A stretch of DNA of 64,000 bases from Sitta carolinensis (taxonomy: Eukaryota; Chordata; Aves; Passeriformes; Sittidae). The stretch's first letter is position 1; the number at the start of each line of letters is the position of its first letter. Below, piece after piece: positions 14,295 to 26,654 of this stretch. A program made the translations under genes and the position numbers. The notes under the pieces are model-generated. The model was not told where the DNA came from and made no database searches. It saw nothing but the letters and a program-made list of their open reading frames with translations. The stretch covers positions 137,739,625 to 137,803,624 of the forward strand of contig CM063284.1 of assembly GCA_032173965.1 (NCBI GenBank). Reading direction: 5' to 3'.

Positions 14295-17154
14295 TGATTG
14301 GTTAATACACTGTTGACTCATTGTCTTCTAAAATTTTGATATTATTTACTTTAAGCTTTAAAAAGGATTTTAGATTTTTGGTCATCTTGCAGCCTGTAGT
14401 CTCCTCCTGCCATCTTTATAAATGGATGATGAATTAGAATAGGATTTGAAAACTATAATAAAACCTGATATTAATCTTATCATCTGAAACATTGTTTTTG
14501 TCAACTCACTTAACTACCCTCATAAGACAGTGAACAGAAATGGACCAAAGCCTGTAAGGTTTTTGAGTGTGTCAATAACTTAGCCACCTAGCTCTAACAC
14601 CATTTTAGGGTATTGGCAAAAAGAATATGGTGGAGTTCAACTGTTACAGATTTTAAGTTTCATCAGTTCAGTCCCATGCAAGGTATAAACAGCTATAGAG
14701 CTGTGACATCCTAAATAAACTCCTCTAAATTGAAATGAGCATTTTGCTTTTTAGCATCAATCTGCTCTGTTCTACTAAAAGTCAATGACAAATCTTCTCT
14801 GCAGTTTGGTGGGGACAAGCTCTAAAATAATCTACTGGTAAATATTTCAATACAGTTATAATTAAATGGATGATCACTCTTTTTCAAAAGTACACTTCTC
14901 ACTTGAGAAATAAGTAGCTTTGAACAGAAGACTTAAGAGCCACCAAGCAGTGTGAAATTGAAATAGTATTAGGAACACTAATTGAGCCATCAATAGAAAT
15001 GAAATTTTAAAAAGTATTGTCATGTAGTGAAAAAAAAAAAAAATCAGGATCTTTAAATACAGGTATTCAAGTAGATAACGGATATATTTTTAATACTGAT
15101 AAGAGATGGGAAAAGAGGAAAAATCAAAGATACAACTTCTAAAAAGTGCACAATCATCCAAGTGTGCCAGACAAAGAACAGGAACCTTGCCCACAGCATC
15201 TCTGACTTAAAGGCACAAAAAATGTACGATACAAAAGAGATAGTGTAAATAAATTTTGTACATAAGAAGCATGGAGGAAGCAGATGAGGAGAAACAATTG
15301 ATCAAATAAATACAGTCATATCAGTTTGGCCAGAGGATGTTACCTACAGGACACTGTGTACTAGCTTAATAATGCAAAATATTAAAACTTGTTAGAATGA
15401 AGAAAATGTTCTTCAGAAAACACCTCAACATTGCAATGCAGTTATGTTTTCAGAAGTGATGATTCAATGCTCATTATATTGCATACAATATTCTAAAATA
15501 AACTATCCATTTTCCATATAGTTACCTCAGATTTATTGTAAATTCTAGGAGGTAATTCATGTTTTCTTAATTACAGTGGTTCTGATGAGCAGATTCTCTC
15601 CTTCGTTGGTATCTGTGGCACACTCTGACTCTTAGATTTGTGTTAACTCAGCTGTCAATGGATTTCAAAGAGGTGACGAATACAAGAGGTCCCAAAGGGA
15701 GCAATTTGGAACAGTTCCTTTCACAAGTCAGATACACAGCAAACTCCCCTGACTTCACTGGAATACACAAAGGCAATGGGAACAAGCACATAACAGTATC
15801 CCTACAAATCTACCCCTGTTTTACCATATATGATTTTTTTTTTTCCTTTTCTATTTAATTATTTTATTATTCTACAATATTATGTAGAATCTGGAGTCTT
15901 GACAAGTCAGTTGTGGTCATCCCAGAATGATGATACTAGTAAAGGATACAGGAGTAATATTAGACCCATAAAATTTATCTTACCATGTCACATGACCAGT
16001 TTACCTGTATACATTAGATCTTGAAAAACCAAGAAGATATATCTTGGATTTCCAAAATATATCAAGTGTTCCAATTTTAACTATAAGATTCTATACTGTT
16101 CATTTATACACAAGTAAGTGTAAGAATATCTCATTATCAAAATTTAGAATTTTATTTAAAAATGTGTTTTGAACTTTTCTTCTTTGGGGTAAATGGGTAT
16201 TATTTTGGTTACCAAACAATAATCAGGTAAACAGGCACGATATACCAAAGAATGAATAGAAATAAAACTGAAAAACAACTCTTCCAGTCTTGCTTTCTTG
16301 GAGATGATATAAAATCCAAAGAACTTCCTGAAAAAGTCAGTAAGTCTAATCTATGACTATAAGGCTGGGAGGATATTTCATTTCTGAGAATATTACCCTT
16401 ACGTGATTATTACTTTGGGCCAAAAAAGGACTTTATAAATGACATGGAATGAAAAAAAGAAGAGAACTTTCTATATTTTACTGCAGGCTTTATGTTATTG
16501 GGACTTCTCCAGCGGTACTTGTGGAGTGGGAAGAGAATTTGGGAAGGGAGCCCAGAAGTGCAGAGGAGGCTGAATAAATTCAGAAAAATTACAGGAGCTA
16601 GTTGATGAGCTAGATTTGAGTGTAGTAAAAATATATGGATAGAGCTTAGGAGAATGGTAGGGTTTTTTATGGGTAGTCTAATTTAAAAGTAGCTGAAAAT
16701 AGTGTAGAAACTCATACATGTTTCAATGGACTGCAATTGTAGTACTAGAAACATTAAGGAATATTGAAGCATATCCTTAGGAAAGTTATGGAGGTAGACA
16801 TGCAGGAGTCAGCAATGCCATTGAACTTGTTCTATATTAAACATTGATTCTGTTGCTCATTTCTATATCAGATAAAGAGCTTTGCAAATCGTAAGCTTGT
16901 CAGTATATATTCAAGAAGACTGTATCTTACATGGTTGGTGCAACTTCCCACTGCTGACAGTGCAAATGCAAATATACTTCAATATATTATACCAACTACA
17001 TATTATACCAGTAAAAACTCTCTAATTAGGTGAGAACTTTTGTGAGTGCTATATTGATGCAAAGATTGTCATTTTACTATGAGTTATGAAGTATATGTAT
17101 TTCTTCTCTTGTGGTCATTAAAACTGCCATGTCACGCATGGTACTCATCACTCA
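13061..17154. other. Intronic DNA, no gene seen
   Basis: AT-rich. The part at 14040-14265 just left of the A28 run has no repeat character and could be conserved, but nothing coding is visible. Confidence 0.55.
14266..14293. repeat. (A)28 homopolymer
   Basis: A pure A run. The sequence on its left (about 14040-14265) is unique and does not look like a retrocopy. Confidence 0.95.
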
Positions 17155-17230
17155 ACACTGCTGGGTTAACAGTTGGACTTGACAGGCTTTGAGGTCTCTG
17201 CAAACCCACTCAATTCTGCCATTCTATGCC
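17155..17230 (+). mobile_element. Short CR1 tail fragment
   Basis: CTGGGTTAACAGTTGGACTTGA, a signature of the CR1 3'UTR, begins this fragment (quoted in two parts: CTGGGTTAAC and AGTTGGACTTGA). It runs to CCATTCTATG, the terminal octamer. Only about 75 bases remain. Confidence 0.7.
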
Positions 17231-20200
17231 AAAAGCATTGCTCAAGTCAGTAGAAGTCATATAACTGAAGTGTCAGCACTGGTGTATTAAAGGGAAACGA
17301 CAGAAGATGAGAGCACAGTCCTGAATTAGGCATAATTCTTCTTGATAGATGTTACAGTTACAGATGCCTGCTACCAGAAGTGCAGGTGTGTCTGTGTTCC
17401 TGCACGCACCTGGAGATGAAAGAAAAAAGGCAACGAACATGATTGTGTAAGGCGGCCAAAGACTATTCTTCTCTTCCTCCAATCTTTGTTTAGCCATGTA
17501 GGCATCCCAAAAGTCAGGATTTGGACTTTCATTTTCCACTATATTTCAGTTCTTGTGATTTTGACTCAGGATATTAGATGTCTTTAAAATAAAGCAGCAG
17601 CAAATACGAACAATGTGTTAGAAAATAAATAATAAAACTAATGTGGAACTGTCCTATTTTTGTGCTTTGGTTTTACTAGATAATTCGGCATTTCTGAATG
17701 TAACTACAAACTGGAATATATGATAACCCGACACAAGGAAAACCAAATTGCATTTATAATTATATTTGAGGCATTTTAAACTGCAATCTGTTTCCTTAAG
17801 TCCTACTAGCTCCTCTGCACCCATTAGCAGCATGGTGCAAATTCCAAAATGCTTTACTGGAAAAGAAGAAAATTAATATGAAATTTCAAAATTAGGTTAA
17901 AAATTGCTGTAATTCACCACATGTCCTGACAAAACCAGGATTATCCTGGTTTCCAAGGACTACACCTGACATTGTATTAGCATAATATCATTGCACTGAA
18001 TCCAGTGGACTCATCCTGAGAACTGCTCATGTGACCATCAATGAAATGTGGAAAAAGCATTTTCCTAATGTGTCCAAATATATAATTTATTTTCCCTTAA
18101 TCATGAACAATTTACATGTGTAATCCTTAGGTTTACAATGCAGTAAGAGTTTTCCAAAGACCACTTCTAATTAAAATATCTAGCATATATTGTGAAATAC
18201 ATGGCTTCTGTTATAACTAATATTTATGATTCAAACAAAATATATGTACAGAAAATTGTAATTCAAAACTCAGTACGAAAAGAACCAGGAAAATCTACTT
18301 TCAGAGATCTTATTCTGAACTCTCCTTCTGCCTTCAATGAGCTCAAACAATAGACAGTTTAGATGCTCTTTTTATATCCTGTTTTATAATTTCTATTTAC
18401 TTTTGGATCAAAGTTCATATACAGAAGCAAAAATGCAACTTTTAGTACAGACTTTTAATTAGACTAAGCTTCAGTTCCCAAATAAAACTGCACAGCAATC
18501 AAGAAAGCTAACTGTAGTAGATTGTGAAGTTTTTGTTCTGGGTCATATTAAATAGTGGAGGAAAGGTTTTGTAATTCAAGTAATCCATCTCAACACTATG
18601 TTCAATAAGAATATCTGTACTTTTCATGTATGTGTTCATTTTCACTAAGGACTCCAAATTATACTTGCAGGTATCTGCTTGCTGGGTTTGAAAACAGCCC
18701 TATGAGGAGATAGTGATGGCAGAGGGCTCATTTTAACTGCCACTGAAATACAGCCACCCCTGAGATACGATATGTCAGCCTCTTCAAGTGATAACACCAA
18801 TATTAAAATAAACTAGAAAATAGCACAGGAATGTTCATTTTTTCTATACTTGAAAGGTGATTAGACGTTTTCAATCTACTAAAAACAGTTTATAGAAAGT
18901 ATATTTGGTTAAAAAAACCACTGAATCAGTAGGAATAAATATGTCAGTCAATGCTTAACGTGCTAGGATCAGTTTTTAATTACTGGTTTTAGTAACTTGT
19001 GATTTTTTCTTTTCATCAAGCTTTCCTCCTAACAAATACTCCTAGCTATCACTACTATCACTCTTCTTTTGTTCATGAAATCAATTATGTATTATAGTAG
19101 AATTTCCTTCTGACATTGGGAATACACAAAATATTAAGAGGTAATAGGTAACTTAGGAAGCACATAAGTTTCAGGTGGTTACCTGTGCCTTTGTAAGGTA
19201 ACAATGCAGTCCGTTGAATTTCTTCATAACATTATCAAATACGTGGATATAATTTCTACACCTGCATATTATATATGCATGTGTAAACAAATAGGTATAC
19301 ATATTTCCATGAGAATTAAATAAAACAAGTAATATGGATAAAGAGCTATAAGGCTAATAAGATATATAAATAGGGGAAACAGAATAGAATTCAAGGTCAG
19401 AAATAGTGATTCAATAGCTGCATAATCCAAGTAATCAACTCAGTCATTTCTGCCTCAAGCCTCCAAATTCTTTCAGTTCTATTGCAAAGACAGTCTGTGT
19501 TATTTACAGGCCTTGGGGGATGAGAATTGATCACTCCAGGAATGCATCTGTGGTTAAGTTACTTACAGTTATTTTCCTTATTTCTATGATACAATGCAAA
19601 TATGACACATGACACTATGATGCATTTTGTAGAATCCAAAGGAAAATGGGCAGTCCATCTCTCTAGGTCTGTGCTGGCTACATCCCATCTTGTTTTTCAA
19701 CAAGAGAGTTCTATGAGAGGACCAGCCCTGCTGGAATCCCTTGTTTGCCATTTTCCAATACCCCTGGGGCTCACCCTTTATGAGTAACACTGTTCCTAGA
19801 TCTATAAACTTACCCAACTAAGATTTCAGACCCTGTGAAAGACAAGATGAATTCCCACTATTTCCTTCTTTGACATTTACAACAGTACTCAGCATCTGTA
19901 ATGCTGAAATTATGAAGCCATAGTAAATCTTACACGTTCTGTGAGAACAAAGCAATGCAACAATGATTGTAAATCTGCCCAGGAAAGGTAAACAGCTGAC
20001 TGTAAGCAAGAAGCAAGTACAAATGTAAATGCTGTGTGTGTGTATATGTGTATTTTAAATAATCCTCCTTATAGCCCAATATCCTTCTCTATTCTACTTC
20101 CCAGAAGAAAAGATGGATATTGGGAAGGAGATCTTCAATATTTTCTAATACTATTAAGTTTTTTTTTTAAAAAAAAGGACCATGGAAACTGATGCATTAC

Positions 20201-20870
20201 ATGTCACACCCTGTTCTATTTAGATTTAAGATAATTATCAAATATTGTCCCTTGATTTTTAGATAAAGACAAATATTATCTTTTTATTTTTAGAGAAACT
20301 GTAGCATTACATTAACAAGGAAACATTCTACTGTAAAGTCGATTGAAAGGCATCTGTCAAAATCTTGTAAGTGTTCTGGATTTTTGTAATATAGCATGGA
20401 AAGTACATAAACAAAATTCTGAGGTAACATTTATAGCCTTGCAATAGTTACTTTTATCAGATGCATCTCTGATTTGTGACTTAAATAGTGCTTCTTCAAA
20501 TACCTCGCATAGTAAAAGCTGTCTTAAAATTATAATAGTTTAAGGAAGAAAACCAACAGCTTAGACCAAGTTGTCTCTTATCTGATTGCTTTTTCCTAGA
20601 AATTGCTTTGTAGTAACTGGTAAGCTAATTCCCCTCAAAGGCTTTGTTCTATCCTTTCAACCTTAACCATTATGGTCAGAAACACAAGCTGAATGATGTG
20701 CATCAGCAAGTAGTTGATGCTGAGATGTCACAACCCCATGGAATTAGAATTGAAGTTTCCTATTAGTAGAAAAGAAAAATAAAAAAAAACAAACCTAATT
20801 TTAAAGCCAGTCATAAAGCCTTTCTTATTCTTACCATTCCCATTTATCATATTCTGTAGAATTAAAATTG

Positions 20871-20900
20871 TATATATAATATAATATATATATAATTTTA
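20871..20900. repeat. AT-dinucleotide tract
   Basis: TATATATAATATAATATATA-type sequence within an AT-rich stretch. Confidence 0.8.
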
Positions 20901-21400
20901 TTTTATAGATGTTTTCCTTTTACTTAAACTGCTTCTCTCTGTCTCAGTACCATGATGGACTCACTTGGCCTTGCTTCAGAGGTGTTAACATGTCCCCCAG
21001 ACTCTTACTAGAGCTACCTGAAATTGTAAATGCTCAGTACCTCTGAAAATCAGACGTCTAAGACAATATTTTTTTATAAAAAAGCTACAATACAAGGCTA
21101 TCTTATTCTTCATAACATTTTCTCAGAAAAGTTGTTACAATCAGGCAAATCGAGCTATCCCCACATATATTTTAAAACTTTCAAATTTCTCTGAACAAGT
21201 GTGTGCTTTTCTTTCTTGTTATTAGATACATGTGCATTCAGTGGTTTTAAATCTCAATTTTTGTGTGTAGACCTTCACAGCACGTCATCAACAACCAATT
21301 TTATCACAAATGTTCATACAAGCCAGTGCTTTCAGCCAGATGAAGAGCATAAAGAATGCAGGATTTATATGAATGCCATGGTATGGAACAGGGAAAGATG

Positions 21401-21426
21401 GCAAAGCAAGGCAAGGCAAGGCAAAA
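21401..21426. repeat. Short (GGCAA)n repeat
   Basis: Four to five GGCAA/AGCAA pentamers in tandem. Confidence 0.8.
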
Positions 21427-22059
21427 AGGCAGCAGAACGAAGGAAAATGGACAAATGAGTGGAACACAGGTCAGCCCATGCCTTTCTAAATGGGATGTTT
21501 CAAAAGCAGCCTGCATCTTAGGAGATCCAAAGGTGTCGGCTGCTGAAATCCAGGACGTGCTAGTCACTCCACTTGCTGTGTTTCTCCAGTCTTTATTTAG
21601 ACTGCTGCTAATTGTGATGGTTGGAGATAAAGAGCACTAAGCTAGATGGGCAATTATCCTGCTAGACTTGCTGCTCAAAAACATCTCTCCCCCCTTCCCC
21701 CAATGCAAACAAATAAGCAAAAAATCACAGGTAGACTACAAATTTCTGCTATGTTTCTAAACAGGAATCTTGGAAAAGGAGGGATTTTAAAGCACATCCA
21801 TAGAATTCTTTAGGTCCCGTGCACTAGTGCTTGTAAATTGAGATGCTGATAATGGAGTTGAAGCTACAACCTGTCCCTCTCCATCCCGAATGGCTGCCCG
21901 ATGTCCCTGGCCTCCCGTAGAGGAACGGGCTGGTTGTGCTTAGGGAGTGAGGGGCTATTTCTGTGTGTCAGCCAAACAAACCAATCAAACAAACGCTAGT
22001 GCTGCCTTAGACTTGTCAACCAAAAACCTGCAGGAGTGACCGAGATAAAGGAAGCAAAG

Positions 22060-22470
22060 CCAAGGACGGAAGATCGTGTCAGGACTGCTCGGAGGAGCGA
22101 TCACCGGGGGCCGGTGCCGCTGCCGGGTGCGGGTGGAGGCTGCGGGCGGGCAGCGGCCGCTCCGAGCCGGCTCCGCCTTGAGACTGCTGCCTCTCACAAT
22201 GAAAAAGAGCTAAGCGAAGGTGAGGGTCTCCGGCGCCCTTTGCGAGTCCCGAGTGGCACCGGCAGCAAAGGCGAAACGGTCCCTGAGGGGTCTTGTGCTC
22301 CTTCACTGCTGCCCCGCAGGGAGGAGGCGGAGGAGCCGAGCGCTAAGGCGGGGCACAGCCGTGCCGTGTCTTAGCCCTGAGAAAGGCGGGGGTGAGAGAG
22401 GGCAACTTTGCCTGCAACCCTGAAGCACTGCGTAGCTTGAAAAGAGGTGAGTCGCGGTGCGCAGCCCGCT
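22060..22470. promoter_or_regulatory. CpG island within CSMD3 intron 1, about 4.4 kb from exon 1
   Basis: A short GC- and CpG-rich block contains several GC boxes. On the plus strand it ends in GAG|GTGAGT (exon end 22447), a near-consensus splice donor. This arrangement would suit the first exon of a plus-strand transcript antisense to CSMD3. No reading frame in it looks like a known protein. Confidence 0.6.
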
Positions 22471-22642
22471 GAGCACATCCAGCCCCATGTCACCTGCGGG
22501 GGTTTACGGCAAAGAGGCACCCTAGAGGAGGTGAGCGGGTGTGGAGGAGTTGGAAAGGAAGGACGACGCTGTCCCTGCTCCAGTCAATGTGTCCCTGCCC
22601 CCCCGCATGAGTACATACACACAAACAGACGAACTAACACAT

Positions 22643-22666
22643 CACACACACACACACATGCACACA
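22643..22666. repeat. Short CA repeat
   Basis: A run of about eight CA units, interrupted by TG, in a CA-rich stretch beside the 22 kb CpG island. Confidence 0.8.
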
Positions 22667-23298
22667 AAGATGCAGCACCGGCACCGACCATCTGGATATG
22701 AGGGAACCTGAACCTGCTGTTACTCTCCCGACCATTCCCGTCTTGGGGACAGAGCCAGCACCCCGATGCGCCCACCCGTGCCCCACTGAGAAAACCCATC
22801 CGCCAGTAATCCCACAGACATCGTCAGTAACACCATAAATCAAGTGACTGGGAAAGAAGCGTTGGGGAGGGGCTGGCAGAGCATGAAGGGAGAGGGATTG
22901 AGGCTGGAATGAGGTAAAAGGGAGATTGCAGAGGTGGCTAAAAGAAGCAGGGCACGCTTTGTCCCTGCTAAATACTCCCACATGCCAGGTACCCATCACT
23001 GGAAATGGAAATGCTTTTCATTTTCTCATCACTTCTCCTGTCAATGAGCCGTTTAAAATCTCAGTGCTTCATCTCCCTTTCATTTTAAAAGCTGCCCTTG
23101 TTCCGCTTGTCACAACTGCAAGAGCGGAACAGAGGAACAACAGCAGCGGCAAAGCTTCATTTTAGCCAGGCAGACAAAAGTCGACCTTGGTGCTCTCTCT
23201 CTTGGAGCGACAGCCAAATAGAAGAGATGGAGAAGTCTTGTGGAATCTGGTCGTTTTGCTTGATTTCCTCTCTGATTTGCCTCCACTAAGAGATCGGA

Positions 23299-23301
<3 letters not shown>

Positions 23302-23348
<47 letters not shown>
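23302..23348. repeat. (T)47 homopolymer
   Basis: An uninterrupted run of 47 T lies in CSMD3 intron 1, so it reads as poly(A) in the CSMD3 sense strand. No retrocopy body is recognised next to it, and the exact length may be unreliable in an assembly. Confidence 0.9.
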
Positions 23349-23349
<1 letters not shown>

Positions 23350-23690
23350 GTGGAGGGATGTGCCAAACCGAAGGCATGCAAGTATCTGTGACTTCTCTCC
23401 TAAATCCCAGGAGGCAAAGCTCACTGATGCTGTCTAATTTTTTCCCCAATTTTATGCTCTCTTCCCCCTTTTCTGTAAGGGAGTTGGACAGTGGAGTTTT
23501 CCATTCCCTACTCCTCTAAACTTGGTTTGTATCTCCCTTTCCTCAATGGTGCTTCTCATTTCTCCCATGGTGTGAGGGGAGGGAGCTTTCCTGGGTATCT
23601 CGTTCATCTAAAGGAAAGAGCACAGGATTTATCACCCCCTGTGAAACAGGATTCACTCTGCTTGACCTTTTCTAAAAGCTGGATCCTGGA

Positions 23691-23720
23691 TGTGTGTGTG
23701 TTTGTTTGTTTGTTTGTTTT
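23691..23720. repeat. (TG)5 followed by (TTTG)n
   Basis: Five TG units pass directly into four TTTG units plus TTT. Confidence 0.9.
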
Positions 23721-24849
23721 AATGCCTTTCATGTCTCTCACTTTTCAGTGATGTTATTTCTTTGCTATGTTACTTCATGCCTATTGAAGGAAGATTTTGT
23801 TGGGGATGGTTCCATGGCATAGTGGGATTAAGCAAGATTTTAATTGAAAAGTGAACAATTCCTCTTTACTTAGCTCTTCCTATCATCCCTTCCTCAGCAG
23901 TTCTGACAATTTTCTTTCTTCCACCATCTCCTGCTTTCTTCTCCCTTTTCTAACCCGTTTCAAGTATTATTGAAGGTTCCAAAGAGGCACGAATTAATAG
24001 ATAAACGTGAGGGATTTCTTTTGTCTATATTAATACATCCAAAGGAAGCCTGTGTATTCAGATATGAACATGGTTTCTTAAGCATTCTGGGATAGTTTGA
24101 CACCTGTAATGATGGGAGAGCTGTAAACCAAGACTGGGGAAATGGTGACAGTACAATGACAAAAATAGGAAAAGCCTGAGAGGCAGATATCAGATAAAGC
24201 TGTGAAAGTGGTCTGGATGACAGGAGTGACAGCAGCAGTTTGGGTGTTATGGTGTGATACTGGGCTGTTCAGAAGCATTTAGGCAAGGAAGGGTATGGGC
24301 TAGGACTTGTGGAGATGGGGTGTGGTGAAAAGGCCTTGCCAGGCAACGGTAGAGCACATGTAGGATCTGGGGAGTCATCTTGCTCCCAACATCTGGAGTG
24401 TTTTATGTGGGCAGGTATTCATTCATCGTTTGCCTCTGCTTTCTGGGGGCAGAAGCTGTGTTGACACAATGGGAATGTAAATCAAACTAAAACGCTTTTA
24501 TTCACAAGAGTGGAGAGAGAATTAATATAAACGCCCAGAATAGATGCAGTGCTGCAGTGAGTGTAAGCCAGCTCTGTAAGGCTTGGCTGCCTAAAGGAAC
24601 CTGCATCCAGAATGTAAAATCTCACCTCCTGTGTCGGCAGTTTCTGGGAGAACTGCCCCAGTCCAAAGGAAGTCTATGGAAACTACCAGGGTTGGCACCG
24701 GGGAAGCTTAGGCCCTGACAATGGGAAGAAGGAGAAACAGCCAGTTTTGCAAAGCCCATTTTTTTTCCCTGTTTCTTGGGCTGTTTCTAGTGTTTCATCC
24801 CAGCTTTTGCCCTCTGTGCCCAGCGCCTTTTGCTCACCCCACCCCCAAG

Positions 24850-25350
24850 GACAAGCGGCGGCTCTCAACAGGTGCCGGGGAAGCCGCTCCGTGCCTCGGT
24901 CGGCTGCTGCCGCCCCGCGACTCGCGCTCGCCAAGCAGCCGCCTGCGAGCCGCGCCGGGCCCCGCTCGCCCCCGCACCGCGCCCGCGGGCCCCGCGCAGC
25001 CTGGCCGGCAGCCAGCCCGGGGCTGGCGAGCCCCGGCACCCAGCGCCGAGAACGCGCTAATGGCAGAAGGCTGAATCAGGGAAAAGAAATGCCCCCAAAG
25101 GCGCGGGTCGGTGCTGGTCGCAAATCGTCTCCAGACCGGGGCAGAGCGCCGGGAGCGGCTCCCTTCAATGGATGCAAACAGAGAAAGGCTGCCTTTAATT
25201 ACAATGTGCATAAACGTCGCAGGCAAGCCCCTTCCCCTTGGATACCCCGCGTCAGGATAACGCGGGATGAGGTAAAAGCCCTCCAGACCCTCCCCGTGAA
25301 ACGCGAAGTGTCTTTTTCAACGCGATGCAAATGGGGGAAAAGCAGCTGCA
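24850..25350. promoter_or_regulatory. Secondary CpG island within CSMD3 intron 1
   Basis: CpG dinucleotides and GC content rise sharply at about 24850-25100 and stay raised to about 25350. The island is 1.3-2 kb inside intron 1. A good minus-strand splice donor (GGAG|GTGAGA, exon end at 24626) lies on its downstream side, so an alternative non-coding first exon of CSMD3 is conceivable. The 205-codon plus-strand frame at 24747-25364 has no recognisable domain and looks composition-driven. Confidence 0.7.
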
Positions 25351-25479
25351 AAGCTCTACAATAAACTGTTTCATCCAAGCCAGCGCCAGCTCAGGAAGGC
25401 ACGCCTTTGAATTCCACCCCCACAAGACACCTCCTTCCCACCCGTGCAGGCAACCTCTGTAAGCTATAACCAAGTCTAA

Positions 25480-25840
25480 AAAGTCGGAGGGGATCGATAA
25501 TGTCTACTAAATATTCTGGGAGTGTATGAGTGTGGCGGGGAGGAGGAATGAGGATGAGGAGGGGGATAAAAGGGTGATTAATCGGATATTAATCACCGGC
25601 CAAAAACAAGGGGAGATTATTTAGGGTAGGCAGCCGCCTGTGCGGAGTAGCAGAATAGATCCTTTTACTGAAGGCACGCGTGATGGGATCGGCACTTCAC
25701 TGTTTAGCGACGCCTGTGTAATTCTGCAGGTGCACATTATTCAAGCCACATATTTCTTTTCTCTGTGTGTAGCATTTCCCTTAACAGTCTGCAAGCATAG
25801 ACTTAGTGAAGATATTTATGCCGCTAACTAGACATTTCCT
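25480..25840. promoter_or_regulatory. Candidate regulatory element in intron 1 next to exon 1
   Basis: The block has several marks of a vertebrate developmental enhancer: a perfect 10-bp inverted repeat GGTGATTAAT / ATTAATCACC at 25573-25597, a GATAAAAG TATA-like string just before it, and intermediate GC without repeats. It lies between two CpG islands about 0.8-1.2 kb inside intron 1. No cross-species alignment was available, so conservation is only inferred. Confidence 0.4.
25573..25597. repeat. Perfect inverted repeat with TGATTAAT arms
   Basis: GGTGATTAAT (25573-25582) and its exact complement ATTAATCACC (25588-25597) are separated by CGGAT. Each arm carries a TAAT homeodomain core, so a dimeric homeodomain or POU-homeodomain factor could bind. 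Confidence 0.85.
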
Positions 25841-26521
25841 TTTTGCTCTCCTTTCATAAGCACAGAAGCAAGAAGAAAGCAAAACAGCCCCTGTCTTGGG
25901 AAAATAAAAAAAAAATTAAAAAAAATAGAGACAAAACCACCACCCAAACTCCCTCACATACATCAGAGAAAAGGGACCAAGGGGAGGGAAGAGAAAAGGT
26001 GTCGATCTTTGCACGCAGCGACAGACCATGCCTTGAAGGCTGAATTACCAACGCACCTTACCGACAGCCGGGGAGCCCTGCATGCGTACAGACAGCTGAG
26101 CGTGAAGCGCATCTCGGGCTGTGAGACGGCTACGCGTACGCTGGGCTCCTCCGTAACTTTCCCCACGCAACGGGTTAAACTAATAAGTGCATCGATACAG
26201 GCATTCCCGCAAAGATCCCGCTGCTCGACCGAAAACCAGCATTGTAGGTAATCCCCCCACACGCCCCGCACTAACATCATCGTCACCTTAAAAAAGTGAA
26301 CCAGTGGGATTTGTTTGAATATACACTAGTTAGAGGTTATACGAACCAACTCACGTCTCCGTTTGAGCATACTGCAAGAATATTTATTGAGCCCCAGCTC
26401 AGTCACTGCATTGAACGCCAGCTCTGGCAAGCAAATACATTTCCTATCTCCGAAGAGAGCTCTGAATCAACTCCTTCTTTCCTCCCCGCTTCAGCGATCG
26501 TTTATATATTTCCATTACAAA

Positions 26522-26580
26522 GTACCAAGGGCAAAAATAAAAAATAAGAGATAAATATATTTTGAAATACACCTTGGTAC
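26522..26580 (-). repeat. Inverted repeat just inside intron 1 (possible RNA hairpin)
   Basis: GTACCAAGG at 26522-26530 and CCTTGGTAC at 26572-26580 are perfect complements around a 41-base A/T-rich loop. In the CSMD3 pre-mRNA the stem would start 75 bases after the exon 1 donor. Confidence 0.7.
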
Positions 26581-26654
26581 AAGGCGAGAGCTTGCAACGC
26601 CCTGACCGAAAGCAAATGGACCCCTAAAAATATACCACTCAAATACTACCCTAC

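Larger units (their letters stand above)
17231..22059. other. Intronic DNA, no gene seen
   Basis: AT-rich sequence with no recognised coding region. Short repeats are listed separately. Confidence 0.55.
1..26654 (-). other. CSMD3: CSMD3 intron 1 (5' part, runs off the window)
   Basis: Everything downstream of the exon 1 donor on the minus strand is inferred to be intron 1. I looked for exon 2, which should open with the first CUB domain (a Cys-Gly-Gly start and a Pro-Gly-Phe-Pro type motif after an AG acceptor), and found no matching minus-strand reading frame. The acceptor therefore lies beyond position 1. First introns of this family are very long, so this is expected. The intron holds three CR1 remnants, simple repeats, two secondary CpG islands and a conserved-looking block close to exon 1. 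A gene nested inside the intron is possible but I see no coding evidence for one. Confidence 0.8.

Noticed and set aside
23291..23300. AGATCGGAAG next to the T47 run, resembling the start of a sequencing adapter
   Set aside because: Only 10 bases match and the next bases (CTTT) do not continue the adapter, so contamination is not supported.
23110..23519. Three open frames of 95-110 codons on both strands
   Set aside because: They are kept open by the T47 run (poly-Phe or poly-Lys) and have no other support.
24747..25364. 205-codon plus-strand open frame
   Set aside because: It spans a CpG island, has no recognisable domain and is overlapped by equally open frames on the opposite strand.
25666..25690. 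AAGGCACGCGTGA, similar to the miR-124 mature sequence
   Set aside because: The match breaks down after the first bases and the upstream sequence cannot form the required hairpin arm.
1..26654. CSMD3 exon 2 (first CUB domain) inside the window
   Set aside because: No minus-strand frame carries the expected Cys-Gly-Gly start or Pro-Gly-Phe-Pro motif after an acceptor.
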